A stretch of 64,000 nucleotides of DNA from Xestospongia muta (lineage: Eukaryota > Porifera > Demospongiae > Haplosclerida > Petrosiidae), in NCBI GenBank assembly GCA_963693285.1, contig OY848931.1, forward strand, positions 5,126,079 through 5,190,078, read 5' to 3'. This document shows positions 13,197-24,325 of this stretch, piece by piece (the stretch's first letter is position 1; the number at the start of each line of letters is the position of its first letter). The translations under genes and the position numbers were made by a program. The notes below the pieces were generated by a model that was given only the letters and a program-made list of their open reading frames with translations, made no database searches and had not been told where the DNA came from.

Positions 13197-16100
13197 TCAT
13201 AATAATAATAATTTGATAAAATCAATCTTATTATTTGTTCAGACTATTTGAAGAATTTGCCGGAAGATTCACCAGAGAGACCTGCAGCTACAAGTATGAG
13301 TTATAATCAAAAATCTAACTTGTAGAAATTGTTGGGACAAATTTTAGCAAACTAAACACTTTGACCAAGTATTAGTACGTATTACAAATTTCTGCTTGTG
13401 TACTGTGTTCATGTACATATGTACTGTAGGAGGTGTGTGCATGTGTGTTTGTGTGTGTGTGTGTGTGTTATTTTAGTTTACTAAAAATTAAAGTACTTTT
13501 AATATGCTTTTTTGACTTTTCATAATTAAAACTAAAACTAGAACTAAAACATTTTGAAATGTGAATTAAATCAAAACTAAAATTAAAATTATTCCAGAGA
13601 TACTAAAATATCATCAGTTTACTAGGAAAATCTTAATGTTTAACTATGACATATGCCTTTTCTAAAAACTAAAATTATAGACAAGTGAACTATTTAATAC
13701 TAAATCTAAGGAATTTAAAAAAACATTTGAACCAACTAAAAAACTAAAACTAAACACTAAACACTATGGGACAAAAATTAATACTAAATCATTTTTAGCA
13801 AACTAAACAATACTTGACCATGTGTGTGTGAACTATAGCCTTTCAACTCAGGAGTAGACTCTCATATCAATAATAGCTGGCACTAAAACTAGCTTATTTC
13901 TAAATAAACTTATCTGACTTCTATGCCAGAAATTAAGTCACACTCTTGTGATTATTAATTAAAACTTCCCAAAACAATTTTAACAATCTTTCACATTGTG
14001 TGTATTGGTTTGTTATAATTGTTTGTTTTGTTGAGTTATCAGATATAAAGAAGAATTGAGTTTAACTAAACATTGTGATGTACACAAAAACCATGGAGGA
14101 TTAATTAAACCTACTTTAGTCATAACCAATTCCTCCATGTGATAAACTGTTTAGATTACCTCATATGTTCAATGATCATTAATATGATTATTATTTAGAG
14201 GCTTTGGGTATCATTGGTGAGGCAGCTGACAAGACTAATAACAGAATTAAGGAGCTAGTAAGTCAATTTAGTGTTTTTTATTATAACTCTAAAAATTATG
14301 AAGTTTCTTACCATCAAATGAAAGTATCTCTTACAGTAATATATACAATTGATGTTACAACTTTTCTATTTAGGAAAATTCCAATGAAATTCTTGCTATT
14401 CAGAGAACTATAGTTGAATATGAAGGGACTTTATTACAAGCTCATAGGGTAAGATAACAGTTTGTATAATGATAAATTAATAAAAGTATTATTAGCAATT
14501 GTATAAAAGATGTAAAGATATATTTAGTTATCAGATGATATCATACATTATAATGTAGTGATATAACATTGTAAAACATGGACTCTTATACTGTGGATTG
14601 GATGTAGACTTAAGAAAAGAATAACAATTAAAATCTGAATATGCTGAGAAATCTATGTTTCATATACTTTACAAACTTTATTGAAACCAAAATCTTATAG
14701 CATACACATTAAGGACACACACTTAAGGATGTTGACTGAATTTAGTTTGTTAATGGATAATTTGATATAAACAAAGTTTAAAGAGTACATTAGTTATACG
14801 ATTAAACTCACAAGAGATGAATAATCAGATGACATATTAGAACTGAACTCTGTGTGATATTTGCCATTTTTCTTTAAATTTTAAGCCTGTTTATTGCTTT
14901 CAATCTAAAGTCCATTCTGTCTGTTAAGACCAAACCATCTGTTTATTTAATGTGTTGATATATCAAATGTAACAGCTGTATAATATAACAGATAAGTGTG
15001 TGTGATCTCAAAACCAGTAGATTTTGTTCTTTGTGTGAGTTTATTATGGTATTATCAGTTTATGTTGTGGATGGTATGACTACTAAGTGATAAACTCCCT
15101 ATGTAACACTGTTGTATCGTATGTCTAATAAAGTATTTGATCCTTCTTACTTATAACCAACTAGCTTTGATTTATATCAGGAGTTATTTAACTATGAATT
15201 TTATGGGCCAAAATTTGCATACTTGTTTATTGGAGCATTAATAGAATGCTTAAAAATATCATTTTCTATAAATTCCATTATGACCCACCTCATTTTGTAT
15301 AACTATTGATCCATTGTGTATAATACACTTTACTATTGTCTACTTTATTGTTGATCCATTGTCTACTTTATTGTTGATCCATTGTCTACTTTATTATTGA
15401 TCCTATCAGTATACTAATAATGTCATTGTATATGTAGCAGTATGAATGATTATGAAAGTACCTAGTAATTCAAATATAGATAACTCTTATTATCTGGAGA
15501 CTGTGGTTCTTTTGTGGTCAATTTCACATAACTTGATCTTGGTACATATTCCACATTGGGCCAAATAAAATCATAAATGATATGATTTAGTGTAGACTTG
15601 GTCATACAAAATACTGCTTGACTATGCCTTGTGAAAGAAAGAAACTATTTCCAAATTGAAATGCTTTTGGAAGTGTACTTAAGAGGTCTCAAAACAGTAC
15701 AGCACTTACTCCTGTTTATTGTCATTATAGAGTGTTCCAGTACCATATTGAACAGTAAATAAAGTATCAATGACAACTAAAATCATGACATGTTTAGAGC
15801 TAGCCACTTAGGCCATAAATTACATATTATAAAATAATATTTTATAATTATTTAAATGCTCTGTACATGCACCAATAAACAAGACATCACAAACATCTGA
15901 AATCAATTTGTAAGAGTATAATCTAATGTACCGTAACACACATGATATAATACTGTATGTATAAATGTTGCTACATGTATGACGTAAATGTAGACAACAT
16001 GTATGATCTACTATGACAGGTATGATCCTCATGTGTGATGTTGTAATTGTGACTAGCAGTGAGAACTCAATATGTTATCATAGTAGATGGAGTTTTTGCG

Positions 16101-19100
16101 TTTATTGTCCAATAGAATGGACAACAATAGCCAGTGACTCTGGTTAAGCTTAATAGAAACTAGGTAACCAAGCAACATATTACCAAATCAAAAGAAATCT
16201 ACCTCAGTTACAGATTGCTTGGATACTTTATAAGGCAGTTAGTCCATAAAAGTATTTCTGAGTGACTCCAAAAGCTATCTGATTGACATTGTCTATTCTG
16301 TTTTAAATAAGTATAAATTTTTACTATTAATAACTTTAATTAATGATTATGTAGATTAAGCTATTATTACAAAAAATATACTAGAACACTTGATTTAGTA
16401 TTTCTTATTGTATATAGAATCTTGATATCATTTTTTTGTTCTATTATAGAGATTTATCAAGAAAGGCTTGCTTCAGAAACTGTCAAGAAAGACTCAAGCT
16501 CCTCGAATGTTCTTTTTAGTAAGATTCCATTATTATTACTGACATCACATAAACTGAATTATTTTATTTACATATACTACTAACACAAGGTAGTCTAATA
16601 ACATCATTATAACAATGGTATTACCATTAATGATAATATTATTAATACTGCTATGGTTTATTAATGTGAACGGGACTAAGGAATTCTAGTATTACACTAG
16701 ACTAGGAATGTCAACTCCTACAATGTCTAATTGTCAAAATGTTAACTCCTAAATTGTTTGTATACTAATATGGAATGTATGTTAGTCAGACTAATTAGCT
16801 ATGTAACTGTTATGAGGATTCATGTAGACCAAGTCACTAGAAGAGATAGGAACTAATTCACTAGTCTTGAGTGCATGATGTGATGGCTATACTATATGGA
16901 AGTCCTATTGAAAGATTGTTAGACTTTAGACCCAAGAGTAGCTACAACTAATGTAATAACTGTAACATTGCCAGAATCTAATGTAGCCAGACCCTGGCTT
17001 TTCTAGACCCTTGGCCCAAGTACACTGATGTAAGTGTTGGATTCAGTTGGCTGAGGAACCAAGTTTAGTCAGCCAATGCTACAATTAATATTAGTAGCCA
17101 CACTCTTTTTATTAGGGTCCACAATCTAAATGTAGTAATCAGTTGGTTGAGGAATCAAGTCTGATATTTTGGGAATTGACATTGAGAGTTGACATACTAG
17201 TACAAATTCCTAGATTATTTGTTGTAGATGTAATTAGTGAAATTGATTTATAAAACACCCACTAATTGATGTGTTTGCTTGTCTTTCTCTAGTTCTCTGA
17301 TATCCTACTTCACACTGAACCAACTGGTCCTTCAACGTATAAATTCAAAAATGAGCTAACTCTTTATTCAGTTAAAGTAGAGTTACCCAAAGTGTCATTA
17401 GTACCACATGCTTTTGAAATATTTAGTACAAACAGATCTTTCATTCTCTCAGCAAGGTAGGGGACTATACTGTTATATTGACATTACTACTGTTGGGAGT
17501 TGTTATTATCTGTCCTTTTTAACTTAGTTCTGATGAAGAACGAATGGATTGGGTGACTGCACTACAGGGAGCTATTAATGATGACAAAGAGAAAAGAAAA
17601 TCACTCAAAAGAGACAGAACAGTCAGTCTACTTAATTTGTTATAGTACTTTATATCTTGTTGGGTTTTTATAGCAATTATTTACTCTTGATCGTTCTGGA
17701 TTTGGTACTGCTGCACCTATCTTAGTACCAGATCAAAGTGTTAGCATGTGCCAGTTGTGTTCTAAAGAATTTACCTTCACTTTTAGAAGACATCATTGCA
17801 GAGCTTGTGGCAGAGTAAGTTTAAGTTAACAATATTTAAAGCACTATTAAAGGGACACGTTAATTGTTATATAAATTAACTAATGTGGTTAGCAGTGAAA
17901 ACATATAGCTTTTCTGTCAAATGATCTTCATTAGTTGTGACTGTTCAATCCAAGAACCTTACTTGGTTGTACTCACAGCTAAAGAAGATCCATACTTACA
18001 AACGTGATAGAATATGATAGAATTTCTTTTGCTTGCATGCTACTTAATCTGAATTAATCATGATCCTATCACTTATCATATTATCATAATAATTAGTAAT
18101 ATATTCTCAGGAAAGTAATATTTCTTTAATGTAGGTTGTATGTGGGAATTGTTCTCCATTCAGAGCATATCTTGCTTACATGAAAAAGGAAGAAAGAATA
18201 TGTGCTGAATGTGATAATAAGAGAAGACAAGGTATGTAAGATATGGTTGAACTAATTTTATTTGTCTTCTAGTTACTGGAGATGAAATTGATGGAGATCT
18301 CTCTCCTCTTCGAGAACAACCAATAAATCGCCCACAAGTTCCCTCAGTTTTAATTGTAAGTTGTGTGTCAACATGTTTTTTTCTGTCAGTTGCTTTGTTT
18401 AATCATATTTATTTCCTGATTTAATCCTTAGAGGTTTATGAATATTGTTGATATAACCTAGTTACATCAAAACACTAAAAGAGTTGTACTTACATGTAAT
18501 GAAAGAGTTGTGTCCTATCTATAGAAACATAATATATATTCCACAGTCTAGGAAACACACAATTTACTATTAGATAAACTAAACTATATTATTGTTCTTT
18601 TTAGCTTGATCCTAATGAAAGAGAGAAAGATGTCATTATGGAGGGATATGTTCATGAACAAGATGGTAAAAGGTGGAACAAATGTTGGTATGTTATCAAG
18701 AATGATTTAGCTCTCTACAAATTCAAAGCTCACGAGGTAATTAGCTACAATTGTGCTCTAGGGATGACCCTTGTTGATTGGATCTATTTTTTTATTTTTC
18801 TAGGATATACGGGCTATTGAGACAGTTCCTTTACCAGGATATCGTGTCACAACAGATAAGGTAGCCATGACAGTCAACTTAATTCATCATCAAGCTAAGA
18901 AGAAAAAACTTAACCTCAGTTTTAAAACGGACAGTATGGACGAGTTTGATACGTAAGTGTTTGCTCTACACTTGTATTAGATAGTTAACATACCAAGCTA
19001 TACGCAATATTAAACAAACCAAAACAGTTATCAGTGAAGGTCACGTACCCTTCTCCTTACAATAACAACTATTGCAACTATCAGATATCTATTACAGTAT

Positions 19101-19397
19101 CAGACATTGTTATTGTAGACTTGTGTCTTTACCACTAAGAGTACTATATCCATTTATAGGTGGGTAGACGTCATTGAAAAGGCATCACGTATGGAAGTTG
19201 CAGACATTGCTGTTAATTCAGAGAACATGACCTTGTTATCTCCTTCTAAACGTACTCGATCTCATAGTCTTCATGATCTGGCGGACTCCAGTCCGACTAA
19301 TAATTTAACTACAACCCCAGAAGCTGATCGTACACGTTGTCATAGTTTAAGAGTGGATGGTGATAGTAGCTCAAATGAATTGACAGAGTCGGTGTGA
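9472..19397 (+). CDS. FGD-family Rho guanine nucleotide exchange factor (DH-PH-FYVE-PH)
   Basis: Predicted activator of Cdc42-type GTPases at phosphoinositide-bearing membranes. The start is ATG 9472 (MAVSSLKEQFERLS); a large first exon (to 10728) encodes a disordered, Ser/Lys-rich region with many PKP/PPKPK motifs (about 10110-10260), likely SH3 ligands. The DH domain follows in exons from about 11673 to 14450 (RDKARKKRHNIALELLETEK, MLEPVQRIPRYKLLLQ), then PH1 (about 16450-17600), FYVE (about 17675-18230; RRHHCRACGR, RICAEC), and a C-terminal PH (about 18605-19185; MEGYVHEQDGKRWNKCWYVI). The tail SPSKRTRSHSLHDLADSSP has phospho-site character. The stop is at 19395-19397. The order matches FGD1-6, with the FYVE flank closest to FGD5/6. 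The FYVE WxxD motif reads LVPD here, so the Trp is replaced. Introns range from ~50 bases to ~2 kb. Confidence 0.92.
11786..11838. repeat. (CT)n microsatellite at an FGD-like 3' splice site
   Basis: A CT run on the coding strand running into TTTCTTCCAG directly before the exon coding YVNRIKIIAEDF. It serves as an expanded polypyrimidine tract. Confidence 0.9.
13138..13193. repeat. (CT)n microsatellite in FGD-like intron
   Basis: An intronic CT run about 50 bases upstream of the acceptor before the exon coding YLKNLPEDSPERP. The several overlapping ORFs of Leu/Ser repeats over it are artefacts. Confidence 0.9.
13331..13821. repeat. AT-rich intronic block bounded by similar sequences
   Basis: The ends share GGGACAAA followed by TTTTAGCAAACTAAACA and CTTGACCA in the same orientation. 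The interior is built of ACTAAAAC/AATTAAAA-like words. It may be a decayed mobile element or a degenerate satellite; I cannot name it. Confidence 0.45.
15335..15403. repeat. 23-bp tandem repeat, three copies, in FGD-like intron
   Basis: Unit ATTGTCTACTTTATTGTTG plus ATCC, at 15335, 15358 and 15381; the last copy has one substitution. It lies in a long intron after the DH domain. Confidence 0.9.
16702..17213. mobile_element. Degenerate inverted-repeat element (MITE-like) in FGD-like intron
   Basis: The left end CTAGGAATGTCAACTCCTAC and the inverse of the right end (CTAGGAATT, then TGTCAACTCTCAATGTCAA) are similar, so the element is bounded by imperfect inverted repeats about 512 bases apart. 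The interior contains TTGGCTGAGGAACCAAGT twice in degenerate form. Related sequence occurs in RAD18 and TIMM17 introns. No coding capacity. Non-autonomous DNA transposon is an inference. Confidence 0.5.
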
Positions 19398-19699
19398 GTA
19401 GGTGTGGTCATCACAATGATTGTATTATATTACTGTAGCATAATATGTGTGTGTGTTTGTGAGTTTGATAAACATTTTGTTTTGTAGCATTTGATTCTGT
19501 GTTGTATAGCAACACATTATCAGCACAATTATTTTTAAATATTGGTTGTAGTGGGGTATATTTTTTGGAGACCCTGTTATTATCACTGGTTTAATGTCTT
19601 CACTTTTCTTACTGTCTAAAATAACAATAACTGACTTATCATTGTGTATTTTTATTTCAAAGAAATAAATTTTTAAAAATGTATATACATAATTGGAAT
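19398..19699. other. Convergent 3' region
   Basis: Between the FGD-like stop and the TIR-NHL stop. It should contain both 3' UTRs and poly(A) sites. A minus-strand AATAAA is absent in the immediate tail, but TTTATT-type sequence occurs near 19645. Nothing else seen. Confidence 0.5.
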
Positions 19700-22607
19700 C
19701 TATTTGAAAATTTGAACACGATTATTTTGCCATTCACAAACATACAGCTTCCCCTCTTGATCAAAACAGATTCCTCGAGGTGTTGTAAATTTGCCAAGCT
19801 CAGCACCATAGCTGCCAAAACAACGCACAAAAATGCCATGTTTAGTGAAAGTTGAAATGCGACAGGAACCTTCAGCCACATAGATCAGATCATCTGAGTC
19901 TATTGTCAGAGCCATTGGAGATGTAATACATCCTGCTAGATGACCTTGTTTACCAATTCGTGAGAGAAATTGGCCCTCAGGATTAAATACCTGGATACAA
20001 TGATTACCCATATCTGCAACAAAAATATTGCCATCACTATTAATAGCTATTCCTGAAGGATTGTTTAGTCGTCCAGAACCATATTCTTGATCAGCAATGT
20101 TGAAATTCCCTAAAAATGTCATATCATTACTTAGGATCTGTACTCTCCCATTTCCTAGATCACACACATATATTTTGCCATTCTTGTCAACAGCAACTCC
20201 ATTGGGACCTGAAAACTGAAAGTTCTCACTTCCTGGTGTTCCTGCTGCCTGTAAAAACTGTCCATCAACTGTGAATTTTTGAACGCAATGTAATGAACAT
20301 GCTGTAATGATGACATGATTATTGTGATCAACTACAACCCCTTGTGGACAAAAGAACTGTCCTTTATTTATTCCTTCACTGCCTATGGTTCCAATTCGTT
20401 CATAGTTTTCATCAAAAACAATTGCTTCGTTTGTTCCCATATTAGTCACAATTAACTTGCCATCATGACTTACTGCCACACCATTTGGGTTTTTGAAATC
20501 AAGAAGTGTTTTAATAGGTTTAGTGGACGTGGGTCTCAAAGGTGGCCCCTTAGAAGTGGGTGTGGCTAATGAAAGCTGTTTTAACTCTTCAGATGGCGCA
20601 TCTATTAATGAGAAAGGTGATCAATGAATGACAGATGACTAGATGGTAACAAATACCTTCTTCAACTTCTTGTTTAGGCAATGGATGAACACCAATTCCT
20701 ATAAAGGGATAACACTACTTCTAGTAGATCTATAAAATATACCTTGATCTCTCATACTTGATATCATTTTTTCCAGTGAGCCAGGGTAATCATCTACTCC
20801 TGGACGACACATGGTCCAATTTATACTACTAATAACAAATTTGACACCCTTAGCTAGAATAAATGAAAAAAGCTAATACCTTTATCACTTAATGTCATGT
20901 TATACCTGTGTCAGACACATTGAAGTTAACATCTTCAAATATAATTGGAAAAATGTGTTTTTGATCTCCATCAGCTGTATAAAGCTCACTAACACAGTAT
21001 CGTGATCCTAAATATTTCTGTGTTATTATAGGAATGATACACCTATTGTATAGGAAACAGTGGATAGTTACATCTCATAATGGATGAATTGTCAATACAA
21101 AAATAATGTATAATAAAAGACAAATTAAGATGAAATGAAATCATCAAATGTGTCACAAAGCTCTCTCATTTAAAGCTGAGATAATATACCAGTACTTACA
21201 TCACAGTGTCTAGGGAATAGACAATAATTATTATGTTTGATGTTATCATAGGACCACACCCATTAATGCTGAGTGCAAAGTATTAAGGTACATTAAATGT
21301 AATATTACCTCAAATAAAAATGACTATGTAGACTACCACCCAAAAATTAAACAAATTCATAGTTCAAAGTACATGTGAGGAGTGCATACATAAGTTATGA
21401 ATAGGTACCTGATATCTGATATTCATTAATGTATGAATAATGTTTTTATATAAACAATTAATATAATCCATAGGTTTGGCATCCATATCTATGAACATGA
21501 CATATTAGTAGACATTTGGCATTACATAAGATCAACAGACACCAATAACAGTTACCTATCTATTATGTGGTTGTAGTTTGTTCCTAAGAGAAACCATATT
21601 TCATATTTCAATGAAAGTTAATATTGACTCTAGTAATGACAACACATCCACATATAGCAAGATACATAAATATAATATAATAAGATCAGAGAAACAGGAA
21701 TAGAGGGAGTCAATCTCAGTTTAAGATACATGTTCAGGTAATGACATCAACTTCCATGCATGTAAATTATATAGTATCTATGTATGTAGTAGTCATATAA
21801 TTATTAGCGAGGACAGTGGATTATTTCTTCACCAGATGAGCTAATGTAAGTAATAAGTTGAAAGTAGCATCAATACCATATATTGGGTCTACCATGAAAC
21901 TTGGTCAACTTTTTAGACTTAATTAGTGAACAGCAATCATATCTAACTGACTAATAACATCATCTTATATTTAGTTAAGCAAATTCACCTTTTTGTTAAA
22001 ATATATATTATTTCATTTATTTATAGGTTCATCACTACCATCTCTCTTACTAGTACCTTAGCTTATTCTAACTTTATAATTTTGTGAGCTAAGGTACTAG
22101 TAAGAGAGATGGTAGAGATGAAACTATAAAGAAATGAAATAATATTGTATATGTCAGGATCTCAACTGAAGAAATCTGTCTAGAGTACCAGGAACGAACA
22201 CAGATATTTTAATATGATATTGTTGGTGAACAATTTTACATATAATGACTTGTTTTGCTTGTTTTGGATGAGTAATTATAAAATATTTACAATTCACAAT
22301 ACAATATTCATGTTAAATACACAATAGATAGGAGCTGTGCCAAGAAATTCGCTAAAAATAACGTGCAATTAATAGTGCAATCTCAACGAACATAACTCAT
22401 AAAATGGTCTCACTTGGAATTGTCAAGTCCAGACCCTATCTCCGCTCTCCAGTCCGTTCCCGACCGTATGTCTTCTACATCAAGCCATAGAGTGAATCCA
22501 TTCATTTCTAGATCTTGTTTAAGTTGCTTAACGAACTGGATGACGGCTGGTTCACGTCCATAACTTAAAAAGATATCCTTAAGTTTAGTTGTAGTAGAAG
22601 CAGCCAT
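19700..22607 (-). CDS. TIR domain - NHL repeat fusion protein
   Basis: Five exons join to about 449 residues: 22607-22414, 21042-20906, 20853-20743, 20698-20657 and 20565-19700. The N-terminal ~150 residues are a TIR domain: KDIFLSYGREP, a WLDVEDIRSGTDWRAEI box, CIIPIITQKYLGSRYCVSEL, and IFPIIFEDVNF. The C-terminal ~280 residues hold about six NHL repeats (for example PNGVAVDKNGKIYVCDLGNG and NPSGIAINSDGNIFVADMGN), a likely six-blade propeller ending in NNRVQIFK. The Glu in YCVSEL sits in the C-x-x-E context that carries the catalytic Glu of NAD-cleaving TIRs, so NADase activity is possible. There is no signal peptide or TM segment, so cytosolic. No RING, B-box or death domain. The exon 4-5 junction is uncertain: acceptor ATTAG at 20566 keeps the frame, whereas an upstream acceptor at 20604 would end the protein after the TIR part. 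Confidence 0.82.
22010..22140. repeat. Near-perfect long hairpin in TIR-NHL intron 1
   Basis: Arms 22010-22063 and 22087-22140 are reverse complements over 54 bases with three mismatches; the inner 27 bases (22037-22063 / 22087-22113) match perfectly. The loop is 23 bases. It could be a short palindromic MITE or a transcribed miRNA-like hairpin, since it sits inside an intron of a transcribed gene. No clear target-site duplication. Confidence 0.9.
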
Positions 22608-22849
22608 CTTGAATTTGGGGTGAGATCATGAATTTCCTAAGTTATGCAAATATTTACAGAAGTCTATCCTAATATGGTTCATGGTCTACTGGCAGGTATG
22701 CAGAAAAAGGAATAGTTCCACAAGTGAGGGCCTGGACAAGTCCTAATTCTGATAGCTGGGACAGTCTCACTGCTAATGTATATAAACTCGTCGCAGGATT
22801 ACATCAAAACGTTTACTTTTATTAAGTGCAAAGGTTTCTAAATACCCAG

Positions 22850-22956
22850 TGACTATTTGTCCGGCAGGAAGTTCATAGTTTGTCATATATAGTTAGTGTT
22901 TATGGGGTAGGATCAGTATTGTAATACACAGGACTTCCTGCCAGACAAATATAGTC
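22850..22956. repeat. Imperfect inverted repeat
   Basis: GACTATTTGTCCGGCAGGAA at 22850 faces GACTTCCTGCCAGACAAATA at 22932. The arms are ~23-25 bases with a ~60-base spacer, and weaker similarity extends outward (TTCTAAAT on both sides). Confidence 0.7.
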
Positions 22957-23199
22957 AGTGTTCTAAATGATACAATGTAACACAGTGCTATGTGACACAT
23001 TACATGTTGAAAGAAACTCTTAGTATAAAACCCAAACAGTAAATCAATTGAGTAGACAAATACTGAACAAATTAAACTCTTAGTTCTCACTGGATCATTC
23101 AAGGTTGTTGTTATAATTAGAACAATACATGATACACATAATTACTTATAGTCTTTGCTCAATATTAAATAAATACACAATTGAAAATATGAATGACCT

Positions 23200-23407
23200 A
23201 ATATGGTGTGCCATTTGTGTCAAAATTAAAAATTACAGTTATGAGAGTGGTACACTACTGAGTCATAATCAATGTGTACAATGTATGATTGTATACTCAA
23301 GCATTTAGGGTTTAGATTTTGGGGTGGGGTCTTGTACAGTATAAAAATTAATATAATGTTTACGATATCACTTCCACAATAATTTGACACTAATGGCACG
23401 CCATATT
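23200..23407. mobile_element. MITE-like element with ~28-bp terminal inverted repeats
   Basis: The left end AATATGGTGTGCCATTTGTG is matched by the inverse of the right end (AATATGGCGTGCCATTAGTG), and both continue GTCAAA. The element is about 208 bases with a short AT-rich, non-coding interior. A TA-type target duplication cannot be settled by eye. Confidence 0.65.
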
Positions 23408-24210
23408 GATCTAGTTTATAGTGGTTGTTTTTTTATGGGTGTGTTAAGTACTAAATCTATTTAGACTATTATATAAGTACATTATGACTATCGTGTATGG
23501 TCAAACTGATAAAATTCAATAGTCACTTCTTCTGACAATATGATGTGTACTTTATTTTGAGCACATATGAACTATTACTGTAACTAAATGATTTTTGTTA
23601 GGTTTTCAATAAATGCATGTTTATATTATATTTCATACAAAAATGGAAGGCTCATAAGCTTTGGATAAGTAATACAACTGATATATATTTGGTCATTCAT
23701 GCTGACTATGTTGGTTTGTTGTAATATTATTATCATGTTGTTGAAGATGACCCTGATGTAATTTACATCGTAGTCCCACACATTTTCATCTAATTAATTG
23801 CACAGACCACATATACATGACATGAGATAATCGTTAATTGTGATGGGTGTACCTATAATATACTCTAACATTACATGCTGCATGACTGTAAACATTATAT
23901 GAGTGCTTGTGTATGCATAATTCATAATTATAATCACTGTTTTTTAAAATCATTTCTCACTTTGTTCTGATTGTATATGTGCATTTATCCATTATTAAAC
24001 GTCCATATTAACATTGGAGCTTTTAAGCACTCATTTTAAATGTGACATACAAATGTAATAGAACATTTAATATTACTGAACAGAGAAAAAAAGGTAATTA
24101 AAAAGCCTGAATTATGATTTTATATTCAAATTCTAGCCAGTCTGAGCAGGAGACAAATAAAACATTTGATTTAGGTTAAGGTCTGAGAAAGGTCATTTTA
24201 TGTCTGAACT

Positions 24211-24269
24211 TTTGCATGCGCAGTACAGGAAGTAATAAAAATATTCATAGCTTTGGTCGGTTATAAAAG
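24211..24269 (+). promoter_or_regulatory. Kinase gene promoter motifs
   Basis: An NRF1-like GCATGCGCAG at about 24214, an ETS-like CAGGAAGT at about 24226, and a TATA-box sequence TATAAAAG at 24262-24269 lie in order 110 to 57 bases upstream of the kinase ATG. These are motif matches only. Confidence 0.4.
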
Positions 24270-24325
24270 CTATCGTGTAGTTTTGTATACTTTCAGATTT
24301 TGTGCAGTTTGCAACAACAGCGGTG

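Larger units (their letters stand above)
22608..24325. other. Repeat-bearing intergenic region between TIR-NHL and the kinase
   Basis: No gene seen. It contains the TIR-NHL promoter, an inverted repeat at 22850-22956, a MITE-like element at 23200-23407, and the kinase promoter near 24210-24270. The rest is AT-rich with no coding signal. Confidence 0.6.

Noticed and set aside
13031..13251. Overlapping plus-strand ORFs rich in Leu-Ser repeats
   Set aside because: They translate the (CT)n microsatellite in an FGD-like intron; the same holds for ORFs over 3730-3936, 5043-5348 and 6194-6424.
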